Of a stretch of 64,000 bases of DNA, positions 48,060-59,162 are shown one piece after another. This DNA comes from Ipomoea triloba (lineage: Eukaryota; Streptophyta; Magnoliopsida; Solanales; Convolvulaceae). The position numbers and the translations under genes were made by a program. The number at the start of each line of letters is the position of its first letter. Within the stretch, counting starts at the first letter, position 1. Location: positions 19,814,020 to 19,878,019 of the forward strand of contig NC_044918.1 of the NCBI RefSeq assembly GCF_003576645.1, given 5' to 3'. Below the pieces are notes generated by a model. It was not told the origin of the DNA, made no database searches, and saw only the letters and a list, made by a program, of their open reading frames with translations.

Positions 48060-49386
48060 GTGGTTGAAGAGTTTCTTGCAAGTGATCTGTTGCATCCTAA
48101 GACATGGGAAATGTGCAGCAGTCTTGAATATCTAGCAATGTAATGTATCTCAGTAAAGAAACTTCAGAATTTATGTTTACTCTTTGATGTATTTATTATA
48201 TAAGACAGAAGTAGCATTACACTTGGCTTTTCTTGTTATAAATTTCGTGCAAGAAACTGAGATGAGTCATTATCCATTGAAATGACCTTGGATTTTGAAT
48301 ATTATAACTCTGTAAACAAGATAAATATAATACTAGGTTAGTCGGATTCTTTTAAGTTTTATGTGTTGTCTTGTTAAAAATATTTAGAAATTAGAAATTA
48401 TAAGTGAAAGCAAGATTTAGGACTTGGGCTATTTTTATAAGATAAATAAATAAGATATCTAGTGTGGCTCATGTTGCAATCTTTAAACTTTTTTTCCAAA
48501 GTGTTGAATCTCTAACCCCAAGAATTCTCATAACTCGACTTGTAAACACAGTGGCTAGACCTTTACTTATTGTGCACAAAAAACTCTCACTTTGATCGGT
48601 TGTTCCCACACTGTCCTTGATCCTTAGTCTTTCTTCCCAAACATCTAACCAATCTTTAAACTTATATAGATAACATTAGTCTTATAATAATTACTGTAAT
48701 ATATTACAAAGTTAAAAAGTTAAGAGATGAATTTTTCGATTGTTGATTGATTGCAATTTACAAATGAGGATTATTTACAAAAAAGTATAAAATAACTCTT
48801 GTTGGCAATTTGGCATAGTAAATTTCGGTCATCCACCAATTAAGTGTATTTCATTTACTCTCATTTTATACTTTGGTTTGTACCGTATTAGATATAGATT
48901 AAAAATAATTAGGATAATATATAAGTTTATTTTTATGTGGTATAATTAGAGTATATATTTTTGAAAATAAAAATATTTAGGATTATTTTAAAATTTTCTA
49001 CATGTACTTTATATTTATTTTCAACATTTTAAAGTGTTTTATTTTTTCCTGAGAAGGGAGTATATACTCTCATAGTCTAATACACCATTTTCCTTGTGTT
49101 TAAGCTCAAGTATGTTTGTGTCCCAGATTCTCTAACGTCGACAATCATTTAATTCTCGCCACAAAGTCTTTTGTGACGAATATTAGTACTTCCGTGGCAA
49201 ACCGGCAATCCTCTCAAGTTCAATCCCTCATTCTGCTCCAAAAAAAATCAAGAAAAGAGAGAAAAAAAACTAAAGTTGGTCACTTTTGAGCTTCAGATAT
49301 CATTCCCTGTTGTAATTTGATGTTTCTTGGTTTAATAGCTCTCCACTTTGCTGCTAATTGTTGCAATATTTTATTGTTTGTTGTCC
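48060..49386. other. PPR 3' flank and transporter upstream region, no gene seen
   Basis: Includes displaced PPR 3' UTR, then AT-rich DNA and the likely promoter and leader of the transporter gene starting at 49387. Confidence 0.45.
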
Positions 49387-52300
49387 ATGGCTAAGCTGCT
49401 CACGGTAAGAGCAGAAAACCATTTCTGCTGTCTTTCACAGTATACAACCCATAAAGCTCAAATCTTTAAGCCCATAAGTTTACCACCCATTAAGCATGGA
49501 TTTAGGTTCAGAGTTTCTTGTCTCAAAGAGAAAGAGAAGGAATTCCTATTGGAAACCAAGAAAACACTTAATGGGATTGGACTGAATGGAGAATTGGGCA
49601 AGAAGGGTGGGCTGATTCAAACTTCTGGGGATGAATTGGGAGCTGAAAGTAGGGAAAATGAAGTGGGGGTTTATGGGGATTGGCCACCATGGAAGAATCT
49701 TCCTCAAAGATATAAGCTTATTGGGACTACTGCTCTTGCCTTTGTTATCTGTAACATGGATAAGGTAATCAACTTTTTTCTTTTCTGAGCATGCATTGAT
49801 TACTTAATATGAGTGTTTTTGAAGTATGCAAAACTTGTCAAATTTGAATTTTTGCTGAGATTTTGAGCATAGTCTATAGTTGGATGAATTTAATGACAGT
49901 CATGTTTATACTCATTGATCATAGTGGAATCATGTTCTCCTTGTTGTATCTATTTAACTCTTACACGTTTGGGGAAATTGCACCCAACGGTGTAATGTTT
50001 AGGCCAGTTTGAGTTGATGTTTACTATATTCTTGATTTAGCTGCATAATCTCAGTAATTCTTGATTTATTTTTTATTTTTAGAAATCATCATGAGATGGT
50101 GAAAGGTTTTTCATTTAGAAAGTTCACTACACCTTTTATTAGAATGGAAGATATGAAATGATGTAAAGTAGGCCTCGCTTTTACAATATTGCCTTTCCAA
50201 GTTGGAGTTTGATTGTATAAACAGCATGAAACAGATACTTCCTTTACTTAATAGGTGAATTTGAGTGTTGCCATAATTCCAATGTCGCATCAATTTGGAT
50301 GGAATTCTTCTGTAGCTGGATTGGTACAATCATCTTTCTTCTGGGGCTATGCATTAAGTCAATTGCCAGGAGGTTGGCTGGCAAAGATATTTGGTGGCCG
50401 GTAATTTGTTTATTGAATTGTCATGTATTTGCATAGTAAATTTGATAATCCATAAAAGGAAAGAATACATGCTAGTTTACATTGAAACCTGCTCATTTGG
50501 TTCTCCTTGCATCTGCAGAAAGGTTCTTGAAGTTGGAGTTCTTGTCTGGTCACTCGCAACGGCACTAGTTCCCATTCTTTCAGGGTTTATGCCTGCTCTC
50601 ATTTTTTCTAGGATTTTGGTAATTTTGATACTTTCTTTCATTTCTCTAGGGATTTAACAAGGAGATGTGTATTAATTGTTTATCATTTTAACTGCACTCT
50701 ATTTAGTTTTAATATTTTATTTTGTATAGAGTAATTCACAATGAAAATGCAGAATTAAGAGCATGTGTCCTTGATGCTATACCCATAAGATTTTATAGTC
50801 TTCTACTCAGTATTTTCAACCTAATAATACATTAATCGTTATTGCATATGCAGGTTGGAATAGGAGAAGGTGTTTCACCATCAGCTGCCACTGACCTGAT
50901 AGCCAGGCATGTGTGACTGAAAAGAATTTAGAGGCATGAATCTTTGATAGTTTCTAGTCTACTAAATTTGTGTTCTCTACACATCTTTTGGTATTCTGGA
51001 TACCCTTTTGTGGTTGTGCTGCTGCTCATGAAAGTTGAAACTTCTCCTTATACCTTGCACTGCTTCTTAGTTTTTCAACTAGAAAGATTTTGAAAGTGAA
51101 GTTTTTCCATAGCTACAATGATGGTTCATAGTTATATTTCTGGAATAGATGCACATAAGTTACTTTACTATGGTTGAACAAATGCTTAATAATTATGGAT
51201 TGTTTCATTAAGGCTGTTCTCTAGATATTTTGTACACTGCAGTTAAGATGTTTTTGGTACAAATGCCTAGGATTTCAGATTCACTATGCTTACATATATA
51301 CCCATAGATGCAAACAAGTTAACTTTTATGTTTCAATTTTCTTTTGTTCTTTATGTAACATTTGTAGTGATGGTTCATTTAATGGTAATACTCCTTAGTT
51401 CAGTTCTGCTAAGAAGATTATATATTTATGCTTTTGTTTATTCTTCTTACGGTGGTGTTGAACTTGTATAGGTCAATACCATTGGAAGAGCGTTCACGGG
51501 CAGTATCATTTGTTTTTGGTGGTTTAAGTTTTGGAAGCGTTACAGGGTATATTACTTCAATAATCCCGTTAAGTCATTAAAAACTTAAATTTGTCAATGT
51601 ATTTTTGTAATATTGCCTATGGCACTGCCTTCTAAAGTAGTTGTTTTTAAATTGGCAATCTTGTGAACCTTAGGCCAATTATGCTTTGTTTCTAGAATTC
51701 TTTATCTGCTGAAATTTCCATATTGGATACCTAGTCACTTATAGTGTCATGAACTTGCAGACTTCTTTTGGCTCCTCCTCTAATCCAAAATTTTGGCTGG
51801 GAATCTGTATTTTACATGTTTGGCTTCCTTGGCATAGCTTGGTTAGTTGCCACGTGGCATTAAAATTCAGTTTTCTCATATCTCTAGAGAAAGAACTCAT
51901 TTCGTTCCAATCTTTTATAATTACAGAAGAAGCTGCATAGGTTATAATGATACCGTCTTTATATATTTCAGGTTCTTGGGATTTCAGATAGTGAAAGAAG
52001 ACCAGTCCTCTTTCTTTCAAACAACTATGTCTGGTAAGTACAATTTCCTTTTTCTTTCCTTTCACATGCACCAGTGTTTATTTAGTTGCCTACGAAGTTA
52101 AGAATTATTAGCATGCGGAAAGTTTTTTCCCCTTGCCCTGCATAAACACTTCTCGAACAATCTGTTTAGTCTATTAGTGAAGAATTTAATAATTCACAAT
52201 GGAAAAAAATGCCTTTATTGCTACTTTTCTGTTTGTCTTGGTAAAAGGTAGTCCTACCCAAACATAAACAGTAGATAACATTTCCAATAACCCTGGATGT

Positions 52301-55020
52301 GATCAATGCCGATTAACTGTGTGCCTGCAGTGTTGGATCGAGCATTGTATAGAGCAAATCTAACTCTTAATGTTTTACAGGGCCTCAGTCCTTGTCCATA
52401 AAGAAATCACCGAGTCCTTCGTTGTCAGAGTTGGGTGATTCTCTTAAGGTATGGTTCAGTTTTCTCATTTATGTGGTCTTTTTAAGAGGATGCATACGAG
52501 TTACATTATATTTATTATAGATTTAGATTGTTAGGATCAAACGCTTACCATTATGCCAAAAGCTATAGCTCGTAGTGAATGTGCAACTTTATTTCCTTCT
52601 ACCACCACATTTTCGAGAGGCAGGGTGCTGGACTTGGCCCTTTAGGCCTCTGCCCAACAATCCCCTAGCCACCTGGTGCTGGACTTGACCCTTCACAGGC
52701 CTCCGCCCAACATAGATTAAGGAGGATAAAATTGACCCCAACTCATAGGCCTTCTAATTCTATGAAGTTATGGTACTTATGGCCCATATATAACAGTTCT
52801 AAGAGTGACACCTGAAAGGATCAACCTATGAACTTCTTTTTGCAGTTTTGATGTGAGCACGGTCCTAATTCCCCAAATATTCTGCTGTGTCAGAAATTTT
52901 TTAAACCGATTTTATATTAGTGCTATTCTTTTGGTTTTGGTGATTTATTTCACTGATTGATACTTAATTCTAGGATGTACCTTGGAAGGCATTTTTCCAA
53001 ACTAAAGCTGTATGGGCCATGATATATACCCATTTTTGTGGAAGTTGGGGTCATTACACTTGTCTGTCTTGGCTTCCAACATATTTCAGGTATTTCTTAA
53101 CCATGACCAAGTTTTCTGAGGGTTGGTCATTATAGACATACTATTCTTCTCTGTAAAACTTTTGATGGCAATGTAGGAGGGAAAGACAGTATCTCCATAA
53201 TTTGGAATGCTTCTATTTAAAAACCTTGATTGTTTCAAATGTTGACACATAGATTTAAGCATGAATATTGATGACCAATGAATCAGTTCTTCCGGGCTAA
53301 ATCAGAAAGTTACTTCATGACACGCTCAGAGACAAGATTAAATCACCAAGAAATTGCCACTTTGCTGTCTCGTGTTTTAGGATAGAAAAAAGAGAGCATA
53401 TTCTGCAAGTATATCTTTTGTAAATGTTATTAATTTTTCTTTTAAAGACGAGTCTTTAATCTCCATGTCCTGCAGTGAGGAGCTGAACCTTAATCTGACA
53501 GAAGCAGCATGGGTAAGTTACCATATTTTTTCTTGTACCATTGTAAATGTGAAAGAAAAAAAAAACATCGACTTTCAGTCTTTTCTTTTTTCATTTTTTA
53601 TTTTTCGGTGCTAATTAGTACATTATGTTCCAGTACTAGATAGAATGTATCGTGTTCCAGATGCTAATCTGTTTACTTGATATAATAGTGTTAACATGTT
53701 TTATGGGTATTCATTTAATTGTTTGAGTGACACTTTCCTCCTCAACAATACTTTTTCGTTGCAGGTCTCAGTTTTTCCTCCGTTAGCTTCAATCTTTGTC
53801 ACCACCATTGCATCACAGTTTGCTGACAACTTGATCTCCAAAGGAGTTGAAACTACAGTGGTACTTTCACATGTCTTAAATCCCACTCGTGAAATTATTA
53901 GGTCTAGTTTTGACATTTCTTCATCTACTACCTCAAAACGGGAATGCAAACTTTCCCATTTCTTTTTAACACTTGGTGATTTACGTGTCACTTCTTACAA
54001 TTTAGCAAGGCTGCAACCACAAAGTTGACATTGAAATACCCTGTAAATTGCATATTGATGTCTCATTCTCAACTGACAGGTACGGAAAATTTGCCAGACA
54101 ATTGCATTTTTGTCTCCTGCAGCCTGCATGATTCTCTCATCTTTGGATTTCGGTTTGCCTCCGTGGGAAGTTGTAACAATTCTAACTGGCGGTTTAGCCC
54201 TCTCAAGTTTTGCGTTATCAGGTATCGGGTTCAGTCCATTGTGCTTCTGGGGATATAGACTGTTGAACTAATTACAGAGGAAGTATGGTTAGGAGTTAGG
54301 AAGGTTAATCCTTTCTGAGTGATGAGGGAAACCGTAACCACTACCCGAAGACGTGCATTGGGTAATTCTGGTTTGTGGCCCTAGCCGGAAAATGACTACA
54401 AGGAGGTAAACCAGCCTAGGTTGCCCATAGCTGACTAGCTCAAACTAAGAAGGCCAATAGGCTGCTCTGCTAGGATTCTAACTTGTAACCTTATGGTTAC
54501 TAAGTCAACAGCCCGACCAACTTGGCTGGGGTTGCCCCCAAGTTTAATCCTTTTTACTTCTTCGATTGCAGGACTATATTGCACTCATCAAGACATTTCA
54601 CCTGAATATGCAAGCATTCTTTTGGTATGTAGTATATAAAACAATTCAGTACGTAGACAAAATCGTGTCAATTCCCGTCAACAATATCTGAGTTTCTGTT
54701 CTAAAAAGGTAACGAACAAACTGCTTGCATGCAGGGTATAACGAACACTGTTGGGGCAGTGCCTGGAATCGTTGGTGTTGCTCTTACGGGTTATCTTCTC
54801 GATTCAACTCACTCATGGAGTGTAAGTTTTCACCGCTCTTCCTTATAACTGCTGCTGCTTGGGGCTTGTGCTCGAACTTGTCAAGTAGTTTTCAACTGTG
54901 TTTGTAACTCATTTGCAGATATCGTTGTTTGCACCATCCATCTTCTTCTACCTTACTGGTACAATTGTGTGGTTGGCTTTTGCGAGCAGTAAGCCGCAGA
55001 ACTTCTCGAAGGAAGATTGA
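49387..55020 (+). CDS. Plastid-type PHT4 anion/phosphate transporter (15 exons)
   Basis: Major-facilitator (SLC17/PHT4) transporter of inorganic phosphate and related anions; most like ANTR6/PHT4;5, predicted in a plastid membrane. Exons: 49387-49764, 50255-50400, 50519-50618, 50854-50906, 51472-51546, 51761-51841, 51972-52033, 52381-52448, 52974-53089, 53476-53512, 53765-53860, 54080-54221, 54572-54624, 54735-54821, 54919-55020; phases all agree, 531 aa. ATG at 49387 (CCATGG) opens a Ser/Lys-rich, transit-like leader of about 90 residues. Membrane part starts near LPQRYKLIGTTALAFVICNM; family motifs NMDKVNLSVAIIPM, WGYALSQLPGGWLAKIFGGR, GIGEGVSPSAATDLIAR and GVALTGYLLDSTHSW are present. The donor after exon 4 is GC (AG/GCATGT). 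A solo LTR lies in intron 8 and a SINE in intron 12. Confidence 0.93.
52529..52712 (-). mobile_element. Solo LTR of the TRIM family in a transporter intron
   Basis: TAGAT occurs at 52524-52528 and 52713-52717. On minus the 184-bp element runs TGTTGGGCGGAGGCC...TTTGATCCTAACA, with a short inverted end (TGTTGG/CTAACA). There is no internal region, so this is the product of LTR-LTR recombination or a solo insertion product. Confidence 0.88.
54315..54543 (-). mobile_element. SINE (family A) with 10-bp target duplication in a transporter intron
   Basis: TTAATCCTTT flanks it at 54305-54314 and 54544-54553. On minus it starts with a tRNA-like head (GGGGCAACCCCAGCCAAGTT, GGTTACAAGTTAGAATCC as B box) and continues with the shared body (AGTCAGCTATGGGCAACC, TTTACCTCCTTGTAGTC). 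Confidence 0.8.
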
Positions 55021-55364
55021 TGTTACGCAGGCAGCTCGTTTACTAACACGACGACTAACCAACCTGTTTGCCAATTTTGAGCAGAAAGGGCAATGTTGTT
55101 TGTTAACAATGGTGGCTTTATTGTATTTATGAATACAACAATAGTATACTAGGTTTTAGGCAGTATATAATTTTGTGGATTTCATATGCACTTCATATTG
55201 GCTGACAACATTGTATCACAAACACTGTTAAATATAATACGTAGTACGTAGCAAGTTGTCTCCTGAAAGATTCAAAAGTTTCTTCTCCTCAAATGCTCAC
55301 TTAGTCTGTTCGTTATTAATCTACAATACACACCACAGTTTTTTTTTTTTTTTTTTTTTTTTTT
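55021..55364. other. Transporter 3' flank ending in poly-T
   Basis: Likely 3' UTR with AT-rich DNA, running into a poly-T tract (about 55339-55364) at the edge of an assembly gap. Confidence 0.5.
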
Positions 55365-55958
55365 NNNNNNNNNNNNNNNNNNNNNNNNNNNNNNNNNNNN
55401 NNNNNNNNNNNNNNNNNNNNNNNNNNNNNNNNNNNNNNNNNNNNNNNNNNNNNNNNNNNNNNNNNNNNNNNNNNNNNNNNNNNNNNNNNNNNNNNNNNNN
55501 NNNNNNNNNNNNNNNNNNNNNNNNNNNNNNNNNNNNNNNNNNNNNNNNNNNNNNNNNNNNNNNNNNNNNNNNNNNNNNNNNNNNNNNNNNNNNNNNNNNN
55601 NNNNNNNNNNNNNNNNNNNNNNNNNNNNNNNNNNNNNNNNNNNNNNNNNNNNNNNNNNNNNNNNNNNNNNNNNNNNNNNNNNNNNNNNNNNNNNNNNNNN
55701 NNNNNNNNNNNNNNNNNNNNNNNNNNNNNNNNNNNNNNNNNNNNNNNNNNNNNNNNNNNNNNNNNNNNNNNNNNNNNNNNNNNNNNNNNNNNNNNNNNNN
55801 NNNNNNNNNNNNNNNNNNNNNNNNNNNNNNNNNNNNNNNNNNNNNNNNNNNNNNNNNNNNNNNNNNNNNNNNNNNNNNNNNNNNNNNNNNNNNNNNNNNN
55901 NNNNNNNNNNNNNNNNNNNNNNNNNNNNNNNNNNNNNNNNNNNNNNNNNNNNNNNNNN
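55365..55958. other. Assembly gap (594 N)
   Basis: Unknown bases between two poly-T runs; any reading frame crossing it is meaningless. The true length may differ from 594. Confidence 0.98.
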
Positions 55959-56008
55959 TTTTTTTTTTTTTTTTTTTTTTTTTTAGAGCAGCTACGTAAC
56001 ATAAGTGG

Positions 56009-56258
56009 TGTTGGGTGGAGACTCGTAAAGGTCAAGTCTAGCATTTAGTGGCCGGAGAATTGTTGGGCTGAGGCGGGTAAAGGTCAAGTTCAACATCTAA
56101 AAAATGTGTGGCGATATAAGGAAATAAAATTATGTCTTCGCTCCAAGTTATAGCTTTTGGAGTAAGTGATAAGCTCTTAATTCTATCAAGTAGTATCAGA
56201 GTCAAATCACGGGGCCTATAGCTGTTTTTGGTGTAAGTGATAAACATTTACCCTAACA
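56009..56258 (+). mobile_element. TRIM element downstream of the gap
   Basis: Begins TGTTGGGTGGAGACTCG and ends ACCCTAACA; flanked by AGTGG (56004-56008) and AGTGA (56259-56263), a duplication with one change. An internal AGTATCAGAGTCAAATC resembles the tRNA-Met primer-binding site with a mismatch. The second LTR is shortened (CTATAGCTGTTTTTGG onward). Confidence 0.75.
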
Positions 56259-56836
56259 AGTGATTTTGCCCCCAAGAGGAGCACTGCAATGCATACAAAA
56301 TACGGAGTACAAAATTAGAATTAGAGGCAAGAACGTTAAACAATGAAATGCATTTATATGCTTGACTGTCAGTCTGTCAAAGGTTGAAATTGCAAACTAT
56401 AACTGTACTGTCATGTATATGACTTTAAGATTGTACATTTGTAATGGGGCCAAAAATGGTTTGATGATGTATTACTTAAAGACTTAGAGCGGCCTCAATA
56501 ATATAAGTTTCTTTGTGATTTTTGCATTAACATGTAGGAAAGATAGGGAGAGAGAAAACGAAAAAAGATGAAGAATAAAGGGAAATAAAATTTGACAACA
56601 AAAGTTTAAAATAAAAATATATTTACGTGCCAATTGGGCGCAGCAGTGCGCCATGCGCACAGGCTACGCGGTAGCTGTTTTCAATTTTCCTGATCAGGAG
56701 ATCCCACAAAAAATTGTTATTTGCAGGAGAAAACATTATCAAAAAACTCTAGTCCGAAAAATACACCCAATGTTTATTCTTCAAAAGGTCAAATGGGAGG
56801 TTGAGGGTTCAAACTTGTTAGTAATACCTCCAATAG

Positions 56837-57009
56837 TTAAACCATGGACTCGGGTATCACAATTTGCATACTAAATGTTCACAATTTACATACTGAATGT
56901 TTAAAATTATGAACATTCATATTCAATATGTAAATTGTGAGCATTCAGTATATAAATTATGACACCCAATATATAAATTGTGTATTTTGAACCTGGGTCC
57001 ACAGGATAA
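56837..57009. mobile_element. TTATGC-TGGACC family element, short and worn
   Basis: Left TTAAACCATGGACTCGGG and right GAACCTGGGTCCACAGGATAA are imperfect inverses. Inside are CACAATTTACATACTGAATG and its inverse CATTCAGTATATAAATTATG. Confidence 0.55.
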
Positions 57010-57030
57010 TTTGTCATAATCCCTCACCTA

Positions 57031-57156
57031 TTTGCTCCGTCTTGTAGGGCCACCATGCATTCCTCCCTTCAATTCATAGCCCACCAAAACTTTTTTGCTC
57101 CCTCTTGTAGGGCCACCATGCATTCCTCCCTTCAATTCATAGCCCACCAAAACTTT
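57031..57156. repeat. 63-bp perfect-looking tandem duplication
   Basis: The unit containing CTTGTAGGGCCACCATGCAT and TTCATAGCCCACCAAAACTT occurs twice back to back (57031-57093 and 57094-57156) with one visible difference. Confidence 0.85.
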
Positions 57157-57208
57157 TATTCTTCTTGAGCCTAAACCTCACCAATAAAAATGGATCCCCT
57201 TGAATCCA

Positions 57209-58534
57209 ATGGACCATGGTCCACATGGACTATGATCAAAACGACGTCGTTTCTTTTGATGAAAAAAAACAGTGGCCATTACATTTGTTATGGCGAATTC
57301 AGTTATTTATTTATTTATTGATGTTGTAATGAAACTACAATGTGTATAAAATGAAATTGTATAACAGATCTCACATATTAAGTATATATTGTCAAATAAA
57401 ACTATAGTTGAATTAGAATGATACTTTAGTTGTACGGTAACAAAATTACTGTGTATAAAATGAAATTGATTAACATGTCTCAGATATTGAATGTAAATTA
57501 TCAAATGAAAATCTAGTTGAATAAGAATGATACTTTAATAGTACTCTAATGAAACTATATTGTGCATAAAATGAAATTGAATATCAAGTCTCACATATTG
57601 AATGTACATAATTAAATAAAACTATAGTTTAATTAGAATGAAACTTTGGTGGTGTTGTATTTAAACTACATTGGGTATAAAATGAAATTGAATAACATAT
57701 TTCACATATTGAGTATATATTGTCAAATGAAATTGTATTTGAATAACTTTAGTTTTGTTATAATAAAACTTACACGGTGTATAAAATACAATTAAATAGT
57801 CGGTTTCTTATATTGAGGGTATATTGTCAAATAAAATTGTAGTTGACTTAGAATAATATTGCAGTGGTGTTGTAATGAAACTATCGTGTATATAAAATGA
57901 AACTGAATAATGAGAGAAGATGCTACATGTACCATAATAGAATTTTCCGTTTATCAACCTCGTCCGCACTGCTATGTGAACCATAGCCCACAGTAAAATT
58001 TTCCAGTTGTTATACTGTGGACCATTACCCAAAAACGATGTCGTTTCTTTAAGTAAAGAAACGACTGCTGTCACATCTTAATGGAGCACGTAAGTGAAAC
58101 TACAGTGTATCTAAAATGAAACTGCCTCATATTTGTTTTTATATTATCAAATGAAACTGTAGTTGTGTTGAAATGAAACTGCAGTATATATAAAATGAAA
58201 TTGAATAACAGTTTTACATATTTAAGTGTATATTGTCCAATGAAATTGTCGTTATATTGAATAATTGAAATGATATTGTAGTTGTGTTGAAATGAAACTG
58301 TATATAAAATGAAACTGAATAACAGTTTCATATATTTGAGTGTATAATGTCGAATGAAACAATAGTTATATCGAAATTAAACTGTAGTTGGGTTGAAATG
58401 AAACTGTAGAGTATATAAAAGGAAACTGAATATGTTACACAAATAGAGCTACTTTATTTAGAATGGTGCAGATGGATGCCGTTTCTTTTCATTAAAAGAA
58501 ACGACACCGTTTTGAACCATGGTCCAGGGTATAA
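57209..58534. mobile_element. Composite TGGACC element with internal tandem array
   Basis: Outer parts ATGGACCATGGTCCACATGG with ACGACGTCGTTTCTTTTGAT (left) and TTAAAAGAAACGACACCGTT with GAACCATGGTCCAGGGTATAA (right) are inverses. A third end-like segment at about 58009-58070 (TTATACTGTGGACC, then AACGATGTCGTTTC) suggests two adjacent or nested copies. Inside are about six units of roughly 110 bp (57320-57910) and a second similar set (58090-58440), each with a TATAAAATGAAATTGAATAA-like core. Confidence 0.6.
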
Positions 58535-59162
58535 TTTACAAAAAAAAATTGGCCCTTAGAAATAGCCTCTCGGAAGTCATATCCCCATCAATAACACCCC
58601 ACGACATGTAATCACCCTCTTCTTTGACTTGGAAGGCCGAAGCCACCATTAAAGCAGTTATTCAAAGAATGTTGCTTGAGTGCTTGAAGAGAAATAAAAA
58701 TATACAATACCACTAATTGATCAAAAGATTCAAAGTACTCCGTATTATTTTACTATTAAAGAAAAATAGGAGGGGGAGGCCCCTGCACCATGTAGGTGGT
58801 TCCGCCCTTGACCATAACATAATTTCCGTCTATCGACTTGGTCCACATTATTATGTGAACTACCTCCAAATTTGCCTAGTTCCCGGAGTCATATCCCCAT
58901 CAATAATAACACACCCACGACATGCCTCTTACGCGCCAAGATTGCAACTTTGTTATGATTAATCTAGGTTTACCTTATGAAGATATTTGATACTATTTCA
59001 GTTCTGAGAGCAATTCATTTACAGATTGATATCTTTTTTTGCATCATCCATCATCTTCTTTCAACAAAGAGAGAATACTACTTCAATTTTTTTGTCTTAT
59101 GCTTTTTCCATTTTTATAATTATTTCAAGAATCCCTGCTAGGAACAAGTACAGTATCTGCCC
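58535..59162. other. Intergenic; heparanase-like 3' flank
   Basis: No supported frame. The right part is the likely 3' UTR of the minus-strand gene ending at 59163. Confidence 0.4.

Noticed and set aside
55256..56044. Reading frames of about 240 codons on both strands across the gap
   Set aside because: Almost entirely N with poly-Phe or poly-Lys edges; not sequence evidence.
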